A DNA stretch of 64,000 nt from Burkholderiales bacterium. GTDB lineage: Bacteria; Pseudomonadota; Gammaproteobacteria; Burkholderiales; Burkholderiaceae_C. Location: contig JACRAZ010000090.1 of the NCBI GenBank assembly GCA_016213205.1, positions 96,849-160,848 of the forward strand, read 5' to 3'. The notes beneath the pieces are model-generated. The model was not told where the DNA came from. It saw only the letters and a list, made by a program, of their open reading frames with translations, and searched no databases. The position numbers were made by a program, and so were the translations under genes. Positions 8,056 through 16,230 of this stretch are shown here, one piece after another (the first letter of the stretch is position 1; each line of letters opens with the position of its first letter).

Positions 8056-8241
8056 CTACAGCAGCAGGGCCAGCCGTTCGAGGATCAGCACCCCGAAGAA
8101 TCCCGCAGCGGCGATCAGCGCCCACTTCAGCACCACCACGCCACGCCGGCGCCACACCGGCTGGCCCGTGCCCACCGACATCGCGAAGCACAACAAGGCC
8201 GCCACCAGCAGCAGGCCGAAGACGAGGCGGAAGATCAGCAT
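8056..8241 (-). CDS. Small two-helix membrane protein
   Basis: A 61-residue protein: helix one at about 2-22, loop SVGTGQPVWRRRGVVVLKWA, helix two at about 38-60. It shares the loop/second-helix pattern with the 70-residue protein immediately downstream. The start ATG at 8241 lies 13 bp after the lpxC stop, so translation is probably on the lpxC transcript. No function is known; the arginine-rich loop would be cytoplasmic by the positive-inside rule. Confidence 0.7.
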   Translation of the reverse strand: MLIFRLVFGLLLVAALLCFAMSVGTGQPVWRRRGVVVLKWALIAAAGFFGVLILERLALLL

Positions 8242-8254
8242 GGGCTGCGAAGGC

Positions 8255-9190
8255 TCACCAGGCCGGCGCGAGTTCGGCGAAGCCGGCGGGGGCCTCGGCC
8301 TCGTCGTCGAACGTGACCATGTCCCACGCGCTGCGGTCGGCCATCAGCTTGCGCAGCAGCAGGTTGTTCAGCGCGTGGCCGCTCTTGTAGGCGGTGTAGC
8401 TGGCCAGCATCGGGTGGCCCACGTTGTACAGGTCGCCGATCGCATCCAGGATCTTGTGCTTGGTGAACTCGTCGTCGTAGCGCAGGCCCTCGGCATTGAG
8501 CACCCGGTAGTCGTCGACCACGATGGCGTTGTCCATGCTGCCGCCCAGCGTGAGGCCGCGTGCACGCATCGCCTCCACATCCTTGGTGAAGCCAAAGGTG
8601 CGGGCGCGGGCGATGTCGCGCTTGTAGCGGCCCGAGCCCATGTCGAAGCTGGTGCGCTGGCCGGTGGCGTCCACCGCGGGGTGATCGAAGTCGATCTCGA
8701 AGCTGAGCTTGAAGCCATGGAAGGGCTCGAGCCGCGCCCACATCAGCCGGGCGCCCTCGCCCTGGCGCACTTCCACCGGCTTGCGCACCCGCAGGAAGCG
8801 CTTGGGCGCGTTCTGCAGCGCGATGCCGGCGCTTTGCAGCAGGAACACGAAGCTGGCGGCCGAGCCGTCGAGGATGGGCACCTCGTCGGCCGTGATCTCG
8901 ACCACCAGGTTGTCGATGCCCAGCCCGCAGCAGGCCGACATGAAGTGCTCGATGGTCTGCACCTTGGGCGCGCCGGGGTCGCCGCCGGCGGAGATGGTGG
9001 AGGCCATGCGGGTGTCGCTCACCGAATCGAAGCGCACCGGGATGTCCACCGGCTGCACCAGGTCGACCCGGCGGAACACGATCCCGGTGTCCGGCGGCGC
9101 CGGCCGCAAGGTGAGCTCGACCTTCTGGCCGCTGTGCATGCCCACGCCAACGGCGCGGGTCAGCGACTTGAGCGTGCGTTGCTGGAGCAT
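8255..9190 (-). CDS. lpxC: UDP-3-O-acyl-N-acetylglucosamine deacetylase
   Basis: LpxC, 311 residues, the zinc enzyme of the committed step of lipid A synthesis. The N-terminus MLQQRTLKSLTRAVGVGMHS is typical. Zinc ligands are visible in the conserved contexts TIEHFMSA (about residue 79) and KHKILDAIGDLY (His and Asp near 238-242). The normal chromosomal neighbour ftsZ lies 2.7 kb upstream, separated by lipoprotein genes, although all remain on the minus strand. Two mini membrane proteins follow directly. Confidence 0.97.
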   Translation of the reverse strand: MLQQRTLKSLTRAVGVGMHSGQKVELTLRPAPPDTGIVFRRVDLVQPVDIPVRFDSVSDTRMASTISAGGDPGAPKVQTIEHFMSACCGLGIDNLVVEITADEVPILDGSAASFVFLLQSAGIALQNAPKRFLRVRKPVEVRQGEGARLMWARLEPFHGFKLSFEIDFDHPAVDATGQRTSFDMGSGRYKRDIARARTFGFTKDVEAMRARGLTLGGSMDNAIVVDDYRVLNAEGLRYDDEFTKHKILDAIGDLYNVGHPMLASYTAYKSGHALNNLLLRKLMADRSAWDMVTFDDEAEAPAGFAELAPAW

Positions 9191-9289
9191 GGGCCGGATT
9201 GTCGGTCATCGGGCCCGTCCCTGCCGCCTGGGGGCTTGGGCGTGGCGGCCATCGCCCGCGTGCGCCACGCACGCGGGCCTGGGCAGGCG

Positions 9290-9661
9290 CTACGGCTTGG
9301 CGGCCGCGGCCGCTTCGCGCAGGGCCATGGTCAAGGCCTGGCTCAGGTCGTTGTCGGGCTGGCGCCGAAACTCCGACACGTAGCCCCAGAACACCAGGCG
9401 GTCTCGCTCGTAGGCCAGCAGGTAGGTGTCGGCATGGACACCATTGTTCATGCGGTAGCGGTCGAACACGAATGCGCGGCCGCCCGCAGCGGCCGCATGC
9501 GTGGACAGGGGCGGCAGGCCCAGGCGAGCGAGCACCTGTGCCTGGCTGAGCCCCTTGTCCAGCGCCGAGAGTTGCGGGTGGAAGATCTGTGGGCCGGCGC
9601 AAGATGACAGCACGAGTGCCACGCCCAGGATCGCCAGCAAGCGCTGAAGACGGTTCATCAT
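9290..9661 (-). CDS. Small lipoprotein, BamE/SmpA-like layout (hypothetical)
   Basis: A 123-residue protein with a lipoprotein signal peptide ending in the lipobox LSSC (Cys21). The mature part has the pattern L-x-x-G-x-x-x-x-x-V-x-x-x-L-G-x-P followed by a beta-rich tail (YLLAYERDRLVFWGYVSEF), reminiscent of the small SmpA/BamE fold, but I cannot assign it to that family with certainty. Its start overlaps the stop of the next lipoprotein gene upstream (ATGA). Base composition here is lower in GC than the flanking lpxC and ftsZ genes. Confidence 0.7.
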   Translation of the reverse strand: MMNRLQRLLAILGVALVLSSCAGPQIFHPQLSALDKGLSQAQVLARLGLPPLSTHAAAAGGRAFVFDRYRMNNGVHADTYLLAYERDRLVFWGYVSEFRRQPDNDLSQALTMALREAAAAAKP

Positions 9662-10101
9662 GGCTTCTTCTTCGCCTCTTCAAGTCGCGCCTTCACGGTC
9701 GGCATGATCGAACTGACAGCGGCATCGGGATCCTTGCTCAGTTCCTCCAGCGTGCCCCAGGCATGCAGCGCCTTCGATGGCAATCGCTGGATGACGGCGT
9801 AATCAGTGGTAACCGGGACCGTCACGAAGATGGGAATGCACACGGGTGTGCAGACCATCGTCATCTGCTGTCGTGACCCGGTGAGCAATCGGTAGTGGCG
9901 GGCCAGGAAGGGCTTGTCGTCCACCGCGAACTCGGCCTGTGCGACAACGCTGGCATTGCCGAGGATCCGCTCCACGTCGCCCGGCGCGCTGTCCCGGCTG
10001 AGCGCGCCCGCCTGCGCGCGCTGCAACGGCACGGGCGCAGCACACGCCACCAGCAGCACCGACACGAACGCGGCGAGCGCGAGTTTCCAGAATCTCATCA
10101 C
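9658..10101 (-). CDS. Lipoprotein of unknown function
   Basis: A 147-residue protein with signal peptide and lipobox LVAC (Cys20). The mature sequence begins with a short helix-turn pattern similar to the downstream lipoprotein (SAPGDVERILGNAS), then a beta region with CTPVCIPIFVTVPV, which contains a Cys-x3-Cys pair. The pair of overlapping genes probably forms an operon. GC content over 9650-10080 is about 57-62%, well under the window average, which suggests later acquisition. I do not recognise the family. Confidence 0.7.
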   Translation of the reverse strand: MMRFWKLALAAFVSVLLVACAAPVPLQRAQAGALSRDSAPGDVERILGNASVVAQAEFAVDDKPFLARHYRLLTGSRQQMTMVCTPVCIPIFVTVPVTTDYAVIQRLPSKALHAWGTLEELSKDPDAAVSSIMPTVKARLEEAKKKP

Positions 10102-10281
10102 TTCCTCCCCAAGAAGCTTGTTGGCGCGGGGAGGATATCAAAGACGCACTCACTCACCGATGGGTCGCCGCTCGTCTGTAGGATGCGCCAGGCCGGTGTG
10201 CCGCGGCGAGCCGCCGGCGCACGCTGGCCCCGCTGTTCTCCTGCCTCCTGCAGCCCTCCGCTTCCTGCTGTACCGCGACCG

Positions 10282-11544
10282 ATGTTCCCCCGCCTTGTCC
10301 TGACTGCCCCGCTGCTGGTGCTGATGCTCACCGCCTGCGGTGGCGGCAGCGCGCCGGCCGGCGCCGCCGCCGCCCAGCCCGCGGCCGCCACCCCGGTGCG
10401 CCGCCACGTGCTGGCCACCACTGACGCGGCCCGCATCGTCTACCCCACCGACCTGTTCAACTGGGCCGAGCAGCGCTACCCGCAGTTCCTGCCGGGGCAT
10501 GCGGCCAACCAGCAATGGACCGCCTACACCTACCGCTACTACCCGGCATCGCGCAACCACCTGGGCGTGGCCGATGGCCAGGTGTACGCGCTGGGGCCGG
10601 TGAGCAATGGTGAACTGCTGGCGCTGGGGCCTGCGAGCGCGTTCTACTGCGAGGTGTATGCCGACGAGTGCGCGCGCGCACCGGTGACACTGGCCAGCGA
10701 CGCCGTGGCCAACCTGATGGCCGCGCGCACCGCGAACGCGCTGTGGGTGTACGAGGCGCTCGGCCACACCCTGTTGAACGAGTTGTTCGACGCGATGGCG
10801 CTCAAGCCGGTGGGCTCGGGGCCGCCACCGCCGATGCCTGGCACCCTGGCGCTGCCCTGCGCGAGCGGCGGCTCGGGCAGCCTCAGCTTCGTGGATGCCG
10901 ATGGCAGCGGAACCCTGACCGTCGGCGACTGGTTGCAGGCCAGCGCCACCAAGTGCGTGCTGGAAAACGGCAACGGCCCGGAGTTCAGCGGTGCGATCGA
11001 GGTCCGCGTGGTCGACGGGCGCAAGACCGAGAACTACCTGCAGACCGATGGCACCGGCGCCATCGATCTGCAGATGACCCTGAAGAACCTGCGCACGCGC
11101 TTCGGCGTGCTCAACGGCAGCTACCGTCATGCCTCGTACTACCTGGACGACCGAAGTGCCTACGGTGCCAGCAGCCATTTCGACGAGCTGGTGGTCACCG
11201 AGGCCGGTGGCACCACGATCCGGTTCACCGACGTGCACCTGAGCTTCCCCGGCGAATCCACGCTGGCCGCGGCCAGTGGCTGCATCACCGTGACGATGGA
11301 CGGGCTCGGCGCCGTGCGCAACGAGCTCTCGGTCCCGGTGCCGCCGGCGATCAACAGCACCACGCTGCGCTACCGGCCGAGCAACGGCACGCTGCGCCTG
11401 GCCGGCACCGGCTACTGGCTGGACGTGGTGTACCAGGCCGACCAGGCGGCCACCGTCCGGCTGGACAACGGCCGCAACGGCAGCGTCGACACCAGCTTCG
11501 GCACCACCGAATACCAGCTCGACGGGCTGCTGAAGTCGAACTAG
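10282..11544 (+). CDS. Secreted lipoprotein with a beta-proteobacterial YPxxFxxWAE-type domain and EF-hand-like loop
   Basis: A 420-residue protein; start 10282 was chosen because the signal peptide and lipobox (LTAC, Cys19) begin there. Residues 54-106 (LFNWAEQRYPQFLPGH, then YRYYPASRNHLGVADGQVY) form a module I recall from many betaproteobacterial exported proteins, without a named function. At 205-216 is DADGSGTLTVGD, a loop resembling a calcium-binding EF-hand or dockerin loop but with Asp in the last position. The remainder is beta-rich and repetitive, consistent with a surface protein. It is the only plus-strand gene in the ftsZ-lpxC interval. Confidence 0.75.
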   Translation: MFPRLVLTAPLLVLMLTACGGGSAPAGAAAAQPAAATPVRRHVLATTDAARIVYPTDLFNWAEQRYPQFLPGHAANQQWTAYTYRYYPASRNHLGVADGQVYALGPVSNGELLALGPASAFYCEVYADECARAPVTLASDAVANLMAARTANALWVYEALGHTLLNELFDAMALKPVGSGPPPPMPGTLALPCASGGSGSLSFVDADGSGTLTVGDWLQASATKCVLENGNGPEFSGAIEVRVVDGRKTENYLQTDGTGAIDLQMTLKNLRTRFGVLNGSYRHASYYLDDRSAYGASSHFDELVVTEAGGTTIRFTDVHLSFPGESTLAAASGCITVTMDGLGAVRNELSVPVPPAINSTTLRYRPSNGTLRLAGTGYWLDVVYQADQAATVRLDNGRNGSVDTSFGTTEYQLDGLLKSN

Positions 11545-11551
11545 GGCCGCT

Positions 11552-11806
11552 TCACCCAGCGGCGGCCACCGCGCCGGGCAGGGCCGGTGCGGGCGCCGGC
11601 ACCGGCACCACCACCGGCAGCGCCAGCGCCCGGCCCACCATGCCGCGCGCGAAGAAGTAGTCGCAGCGCAATCGCTCGGGCAGGGTGTCCAGGTCGACCT
11701 GCCCCCGCTCGTCACACGGGAAGGTGTAGTCGTGCCCCTGCGGGCTGGCCGCCGCGAACCGCAGCATGAAACAACAGCCCGCGCACGGATGTGCAGCGAT
11801 GTCCAT
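11552..11806 (-). CDS. Cysteine-containing small protein downstream of ftsZ (hypothetical)
   Basis: An 84-residue frame with a CAGCC motif near the N-terminus (residues 8-12), a further Cys at 31 and 48, and a proline/valine/alanine-rich tail. It lies 74 bp downstream of ftsZ on the same strand and its 3' end nearly touches the convergent lipoprotein gene. Small proteins of this type are often annotated next to ftsZ in Burkholderiales, which supports it, but I see no named family. Confidence 0.55.
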   Translation of the reverse strand: MDIAAHPCAGCCFMLRFAAASPQGHDYTFPCDERGQVDLDTLPERLRCDYFFARGMVGRALALPVVVPVPAPAPALPGAVAAAG

Positions 11807-11880
11807 CGTCAGCCCTCCTTTCGAAGTGCTGGGATCCCCCGCCGGCAGGCGGCGCCTCCCGGCGCCGCCCGGCGGCTGGA

Positions 11881-13104
11881 TCAGTCGGCCTGCTTGCGCA
11901 GGAAGGCCGGGATCTCGATCTCGTCCATGCCGTTGGACGACAGTGCTTCCACCTTGGCCGCGGCCTGGGTGCGCGCCGAGCGCCAGACGCTGGGCACGCT
12001 GAGGCCGGTGTAGTCGTGCGGCGCGGCCGGTGCGCCGGGGCCCACCTGCGCCACGTTGTTCAGGATCGGCAGGTTGTCGGTGCCGGTGCGCAGTGCGGCC
12101 ACGGGCTGGGCGGTAGGCTGCACCACCGTCAGCGGCGCGGCCTGCGGCTTGGCGCGCGACAGGCCGGTGGCGATCACCGTCACGCGCAGCTGGTCGCCCA
12201 GGCTCTCGTCGTAGGCGGCGCCGTAGATGATGTGCGCGTCCTCGGCGGCGTAGCGGCGGATGGTGTTCATCGCCGCCTTGCTCTCGTTGAGCTTGAAGTT
12301 GTTCTTGTTCGCCGCGATCAGCACCAGCACGCCACGCGCGCCGGACAGGTCGATGCCCTCCAGCAGCGGGCAGGCCACGGCCAGCTCGGCGGCCTTGTTG
12401 GCGCGGTCGGGGCCGCCAGCGATGGCGGTGCCCATCATCGCCTTGCCGGGCTCGCTCATCACCGTCTTCACGTCCTCGAAGTCGACGTTCACCAGGCCGT
12501 GCATGTGGATGATGTCACTGATGCCGCCCACCGCGTTCTTCAGCACGTCGTTGGCATGCGCGAAGGCCTGGTCCTGGGTGACGTCGTCGCCCAGCACCTC
12601 GAGCAGCTTCTCGTTGAGCACGACGATCAGGCTGTCCACGTTGGCCTCGAGCTCGGTGGTGCCCACGTCGGCCTGCTTCATGCGGCGCGGACCTTCGAAT
12701 TCGAACGGCTTGGTGACCACGCCTACCGTGAGGATGCCCATGTCCTTGGCCACCTTGGCCACGATGGGTGCCGCGCCGGTGCCGGTGCCACCGCCCATGC
12801 CGGCGGTGATGAACACCATGTGCGCGCCTTCAAGTGCCTGGCGCACGCGGCCCTCGGCCTCGTGCGCCGCCTCCTTGCCCTTCTCGGGCTTGCCGCCGGC
12901 GCCCAGGCCGTTGTCGCCCAGCTGGATCAGCGTGTGCGCGCTGGAGCGGTTGAGCGCCTGCGCATCGGTGTTCGCGCACACGAACTCCACGCCTTGCACA
13001 CCCTGGCTGATCATGTGCTCAACGGCGTTGCCGCCGCCGCCGCCCACGCCGACCACCTTGATGCGGGTGCCCTGGTCGAATTCCTCGATCATCTCGATAG
13101 GCAT
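11881..13104 (-). CDS. ftsZ: Cell division tubulin FtsZ
   Basis: FtsZ, 407 residues, the GTPase that forms the division ring. The tubulin signature GGGTGTG is at 104-110, and the GTP-binding N-terminus contains GVGGGGGNAV (19-28). The synergy (T7) loop NVDFEDV is intact. The C-terminal tail IEIPAFLRKQAD, which recruits FtsA and ZipA, is preserved behind a variable linker. A strong Shine-Dalgarno AGGAGG (13110-13115) lies 5 bases before the ATG. It is the last gene of the dcw cluster and is separated from lpxC by inserted genes. Confidence 0.99.
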   Translation of the reverse strand: MPIEMIEEFDQGTRIKVVGVGGGGGNAVEHMISQGVQGVEFVCANTDAQALNRSSAHTLIQLGDNGLGAGGKPEKGKEAAHEAEGRVRQALEGAHMVFITAGMGGGTGTGAAPIVAKVAKDMGILTVGVVTKPFEFEGPRRMKQADVGTTELEANVDSLIVVLNEKLLEVLGDDVTQDQAFAHANDVLKNAVGGISDIIHMHGLVNVDFEDVKTVMSEPGKAMMGTAIAGGPDRANKAAELAVACPLLEGIDLSGARGVLVLIAANKNNFKLNESKAAMNTIRRYAAEDAHIIYGAAYDESLGDQLRVTVIATGLSRAKPQAAPLTVVQPTAQPVAALRTGTDNLPILNNVAQVGPGAPAAPHDYTGLSVPSVWRSARTQAAAKVEALSSNGMDEIEIPAFLRKQAD

Positions 13105-13175
13105 GTGAACCTCCTATGTATCGTCAAGCAGTTGCCAATGAAAACGGTGTACTTCGAAACAAACCAAAGAGCTCA

Positions 13176-13190
13176 GGACGTTGAACGTCC
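13176..13190. repeat. Perfect short palindrome between ftsA and ftsZ
   Basis: GGACGTTGAACGTCC is symmetric about a single central base, with 7-base arms. It lies 3 bp from the ftsA stop and 70 bp before ftsZ. It could be a processing hairpin or a protein-binding site; no T-run follows, so termination is unlikely. Confidence 0.45.
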
Positions 13191-13193
13191 CTG

Positions 13194-14426
13194 TTAGAAG
13201 TTCCCCAGAAACCAGTCTTTCGCGCGGCCGAAGAGGGTTTGCACCGAGCCGGCCTTCTGGGCCGCCTTCAGGCCCCGGGCACGTGCCAGGCGCGCCTCCT
13301 CGAGCAATCCCATCACGGTGGCCGAGCGCGGGTTGGCCACCATGTCGAACAGGGGCCCGCCGTAGGTGGGCAGGCCCTTGCGCACGGGCTTCAGGAAAAT
13401 GTCTTCGCCGAGTTCCACCATGCCCGGCATCACGGCCGAGCCGCCGGTGATCACGATGCCCGAGGACAGCAGCTCCTCGTAGCCCGACTCGCGGATGACC
13501 TGGTGCACCAGCGAGAAGATCTCCTCGACGCGGGGCTCGATCACGCCCGAGAGCGCCTGGCGGCTGAGCATGCGCGGCGCGCGGTCGCCCAGGCCCGGCA
13601 CCTCGAGGTTCTCGCTCGGGTCGGCCAGCAGCTGCTTGGCCACGCCGTACTCGACCTTGATCTCTTCCGCATCCTTGGTGGGCGTGCGCAGCGCCATCGC
13701 GATGTCGCTGGTGATCAGGTCGCCGGCGATCGGGATCACGGCCGTGTGGCGCACGCTGCCGTCGGTGTAGATGCTCACGTCGGTGGTGCCGGCGCCGATG
13801 TCCACCACCGCGACGCCCAGGTCCTTCTCGTCCTCGGTGAGCACGGCCGCGGCGCTGGCGCTCGGGTTGAGCACCAGGCGCTCGACTTCCAGGCCGCAGC
13901 GGCGCACGCACTTCAGGATGTTCTCGGCCGCGCTTTGCGCGCCGGTGACGATGTGCACCTTCACCTCGAGCCGGCTGCCGCTCATGCCGATGGGCTCCTT
14001 CACCTCGTGCCCGTCGATGATGAATTCCTGCGGCTCCACCAGCAGCAGGCGCTGGTCGTTCGGGATGTTGATCGCCTTGGCGGTTTCGACCACGCGGTTC
14101 ACGTCGGTGGTGCTCACCTCGCGGTTGTCGCGCACGATCACCATGCCGGTGGAGTTCTGGCCGCGGATGTGGCTGCCGGTGATGCCGGTGTACACGCGCT
14201 CGATCTTGCAGGCGGCCATCATCTCGGCCTCCTTCAGCGCCTGCTGGATGCTCTGCACCGTGGCGTCGATGTTCACGACCACGCCGCGCTTGAGGCCATG
14301 CGTGGGCGCCACGCCGAGGCCGGCCAGGCGCAGCTCGCCGCCGGGCAGCACTTCGGCGGCGACCACCATCACCTTGGCGGTGCCGATGTCGAGTCCGACG
14401 ACGAGGTCCTTGTATTCCTTGGCCAT
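13194..14426 (-). CDS. ftsA: Cell division actin-like protein FtsA
   Basis: FtsA, 410 residues, tethers FtsZ filaments to the membrane. The actin-fold phosphate motif VGLDIGTAKV (residues 9-18) and VVDIGAGTTDVSIY (about 205-218) are clear, as is the adenosine motif GIVITGGSAVMPG near 330. The C-terminal amphipathic helix that binds the membrane is represented by SVQTLFGRAKDWFLGNF. It is 12 bp downstream of ftsQ and is followed by the 89-bp gap that leads into ftsZ. Confidence 0.98.
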   Translation of the reverse strand: MAKEYKDLVVGLDIGTAKVMVVAAEVLPGGELRLAGLGVAPTHGLKRGVVVNIDATVQSIQQALKEAEMMAACKIERVYTGITGSHIRGQNSTGMVIVRDNREVSTTDVNRVVETAKAINIPNDQRLLLVEPQEFIIDGHEVKEPIGMSGSRLEVKVHIVTGAQSAAENILKCVRRCGLEVERLVLNPSASAAAVLTEDEKDLGVAVVDIGAGTTDVSIYTDGSVRHTAVIPIAGDLITSDIAMALRTPTKDAEEIKVEYGVAKQLLADPSENLEVPGLGDRAPRMLSRQALSGVIEPRVEEIFSLVHQVIRESGYEELLSSGIVITGGSAVMPGMVELGEDIFLKPVRKGLPTYGGPLFDMVANPRSATVMGLLEEARLARARGLKAAQKAGSVQTLFGRAKDWFLGNF

Positions 14427-14438
14427 GGTCTTCTGGTG

Positions 14439-15242
14439 TTACTTCCGGCGCGCCGGGGTGAGCGGCACGGTGGTGGTGATGCCTTTGAGGCGCACCGCAT
14501 AGCCATCGGCATGGCGGAGATCGGCGGATTCGAGCGGCCGCTGGTAATGGCCCGTCACCTGCGAGAGCGTGCGCACGAAGCGCTCGGTGCGGGCGATGAG
14601 TTCGTCGTCGGTGCCGCGGCCGAGCTCGATCACGGCGCCACCTTCGAGTTCGGCACGCCAGGAGCCGCGCCCGGAGAGCTGAAGCTCGTCCACGTCGCCT
14701 GCGTTCAGCTGGGCCAGCACCGGCTGCAGGCGGCGGTACAGCGCGAGGATCTGCGGCGCGCTGCCCGCCGGGCCGGCAAAGCGCGGCAGCGCTTCGTCCT
14801 CGACATCGCCGATGTTGGCTTCGAACACCTCGCCATGGCTGTTGACGAGCTTGTCGTTGCCATCCTCGGTGGCCCACAGCGCGGCGGCACGGTGCTCCTC
14901 GAGCTGCACCGCCAGCCGGTTCGGCCACACCCGGCGCACCACTGCGTGGCGCACCCAGGGCACGGCCTCGAAGGCGGCGCGGCTCTTCTGCAGATCGAGC
15001 GTGAAGAAGTTGCCCGAGAGCTTGGGCGCCGCATTGGCGCGGATGGTGCTGACGCTGTTGCGCGCCACGTCGCCCTCGATCTTGATGCCGCGCAGCGCGA
15101 ACACTGGCAGCCGCGTGAGCCACAGCACCGCCGCCGCGCACAGTGCCAATGCGGCGAGCGTGAACACCGCGTTGGCGGTGGTCTGCATCAGCCGCACGTC
15201 GCCGGGCAGCGCGGGGGTGGGGGCGGTGGCCTGGAGGATCAT
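14439..15242 (-). CDS. ftsQ: Cell division protein FtsQ
   Basis: FtsQ, 267 residues from the ATG at 15242, a bitopic divisome protein. A transmembrane helix covers about 22-43 (FTLAALALCAAAVLWL), followed by the POTRA domain (FALRGIKIEGDVARNSV) and the beta-domain with VVRRVWPNRLAVQLEE. An upstream in-frame extension exists but would overlap ddl, so it was rejected. The start lies 10 bp after the ddl stop. FtsQ links the cytoplasmic ring to FtsL/FtsB and FtsW/I, all encoded in this cluster except FtsB. Confidence 0.95.
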   Translation of the reverse strand: MILQATAPTPALPGDVRLMQTTANAVFTLAALALCAAAVLWLTRLPVFALRGIKIEGDVARNSVSTIRANAAPKLSGNFFTLDLQKSRAAFEAVPWVRHAVVRRVWPNRLAVQLEEHRAAALWATEDGNDKLVNSHGEVFEANIGDVEDEALPRFAGPAGSAPQILALYRRLQPVLAQLNAGDVDELQLSGRGSWRAELEGGAVIELGRGTDDELIARTERFVRTLSQVTGHYQRPLESADLRHADGYAVRLKGITTTVPLTPARRK

Positions 15243-15252
15243 GATTGCGGCC

Positions 15253-16230
15253 TCAGGCGCTTGCCTTGCCGGCGTCGCTGTCCAGCGTGGCCATGGCCAG
15301 CAGGCGGACGCAGAGGTCTTCGTAGCTGATGCCCACCGCACGCGCCGACTTGGGCACCAGCGAGTGGCCGGTCATGCCCGGCGAGGTGTTCATCTCCAGC
15401 AGGAAGGGCCTGCGGTCGGCGGCGCGGATCATCAGATCGGCGCGGCCCCAGCCCCGGCAACCGAGGGCCCGATACGCAGCGAGCACGATGCGCTGGATCT
15501 CGCGTTCCTCGTCTGGTGGCAGGCCGCTCGGACACAGGTAGGCAGTGTCGTCGGTGAAGTACTTGTTCTGGTAGTCGTACTTGCCCTCGGGCGCGACGAT
15601 GCGCACCACCGGCAGCGCATGCGCGGCCGGGCCGATGCCCAGCACCGGGCAGGTCACTTCCTCGCCTTCGATGAACTCCTCGCACAGCACGTCGGGGTCG
15701 TACTGCGTGGCCAGCGTCACCGCCTCGGCCATGTCGGAGTAGCCGGCGACCTTGGTGATGCCGATCGACGAGCCCTCGCGCGGCGGCTTCACGATCAGCG
15801 GCAGGCCCAGTTCGTCGGGCACGGTGCGGATGCGCTCGCGCGCCTGGTCGTCCGGCCCCAGCCACAGCCAGCGCGGCGTGGGCAGGCCCTCGGCCGCGAA
15901 GACGCGCTTGCTCATGGTCTTGTCCATGCAGATGGCCGAGGCCATCACGCCGGAGCCGGTGTAGGGGATGCCCATCAACTCGAGCGCGCCCTGCACGCAA
16001 CCATCCTCGCCATGGCGGCCGTGCAGCGCGATGAACACGCGTGCAAAACCCTCGCGCCTGAGATCACCCAGCTCGCGTGTGGCCGGGTCGAAGGCATGCG
16101 CGTCGACACCCTTCGCGCGCAGCGCGGCCAGCACGCCATTGCCCGACAGCAGCGAGATCTCGCGCTCGGCGCTGCTGCCGCCCATCAGCACGGCGGTCTT
16201 GCCCAGTCCGTGGGTGTCGATGGAGCTCAT
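15253..16230 (-). CDS. ddlB: D-alanine--D-alanine ligase
   Basis: A 325-residue ATP-grasp ligase that makes the D-Ala-D-Ala dipeptide for MurF. Motifs: GGSSAEREISLLSG (residues 17-30) at the first substrate site, EEFIEGEEVTCPVLG near 185-199, and EMNTSPGMTGHSLVPKSA near 285-302, which supplies the last Mg ligands. The start overlaps the murC stop (ATGA), so the two are coupled. Confidence 0.97.
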   Translation of the reverse strand: MSSIDTHGLGKTAVLMGGSSAEREISLLSGNGVLAALRAKGVDAHAFDPATRELGDLRREGFARVFIALHGRHGEDGCVQGALELMGIPYTGSGVMASAICMDKTMSKRVFAAEGLPTPRWLWLGPDDQARERIRTVPDELGLPLIVKPPREGSSIGITKVAGYSDMAEAVTLATQYDPDVLCEEFIEGEEVTCPVLGIGPAAHALPVVRIVAPEGKYDYQNKYFTDDTAYLCPSGLPPDEEREIQRIVLAAYRALGCRGWGRADLMIRAADRRPFLLEMNTSPGMTGHSLVPKSARAVGISYEDLCVRLLAMATLDSDAGKASA

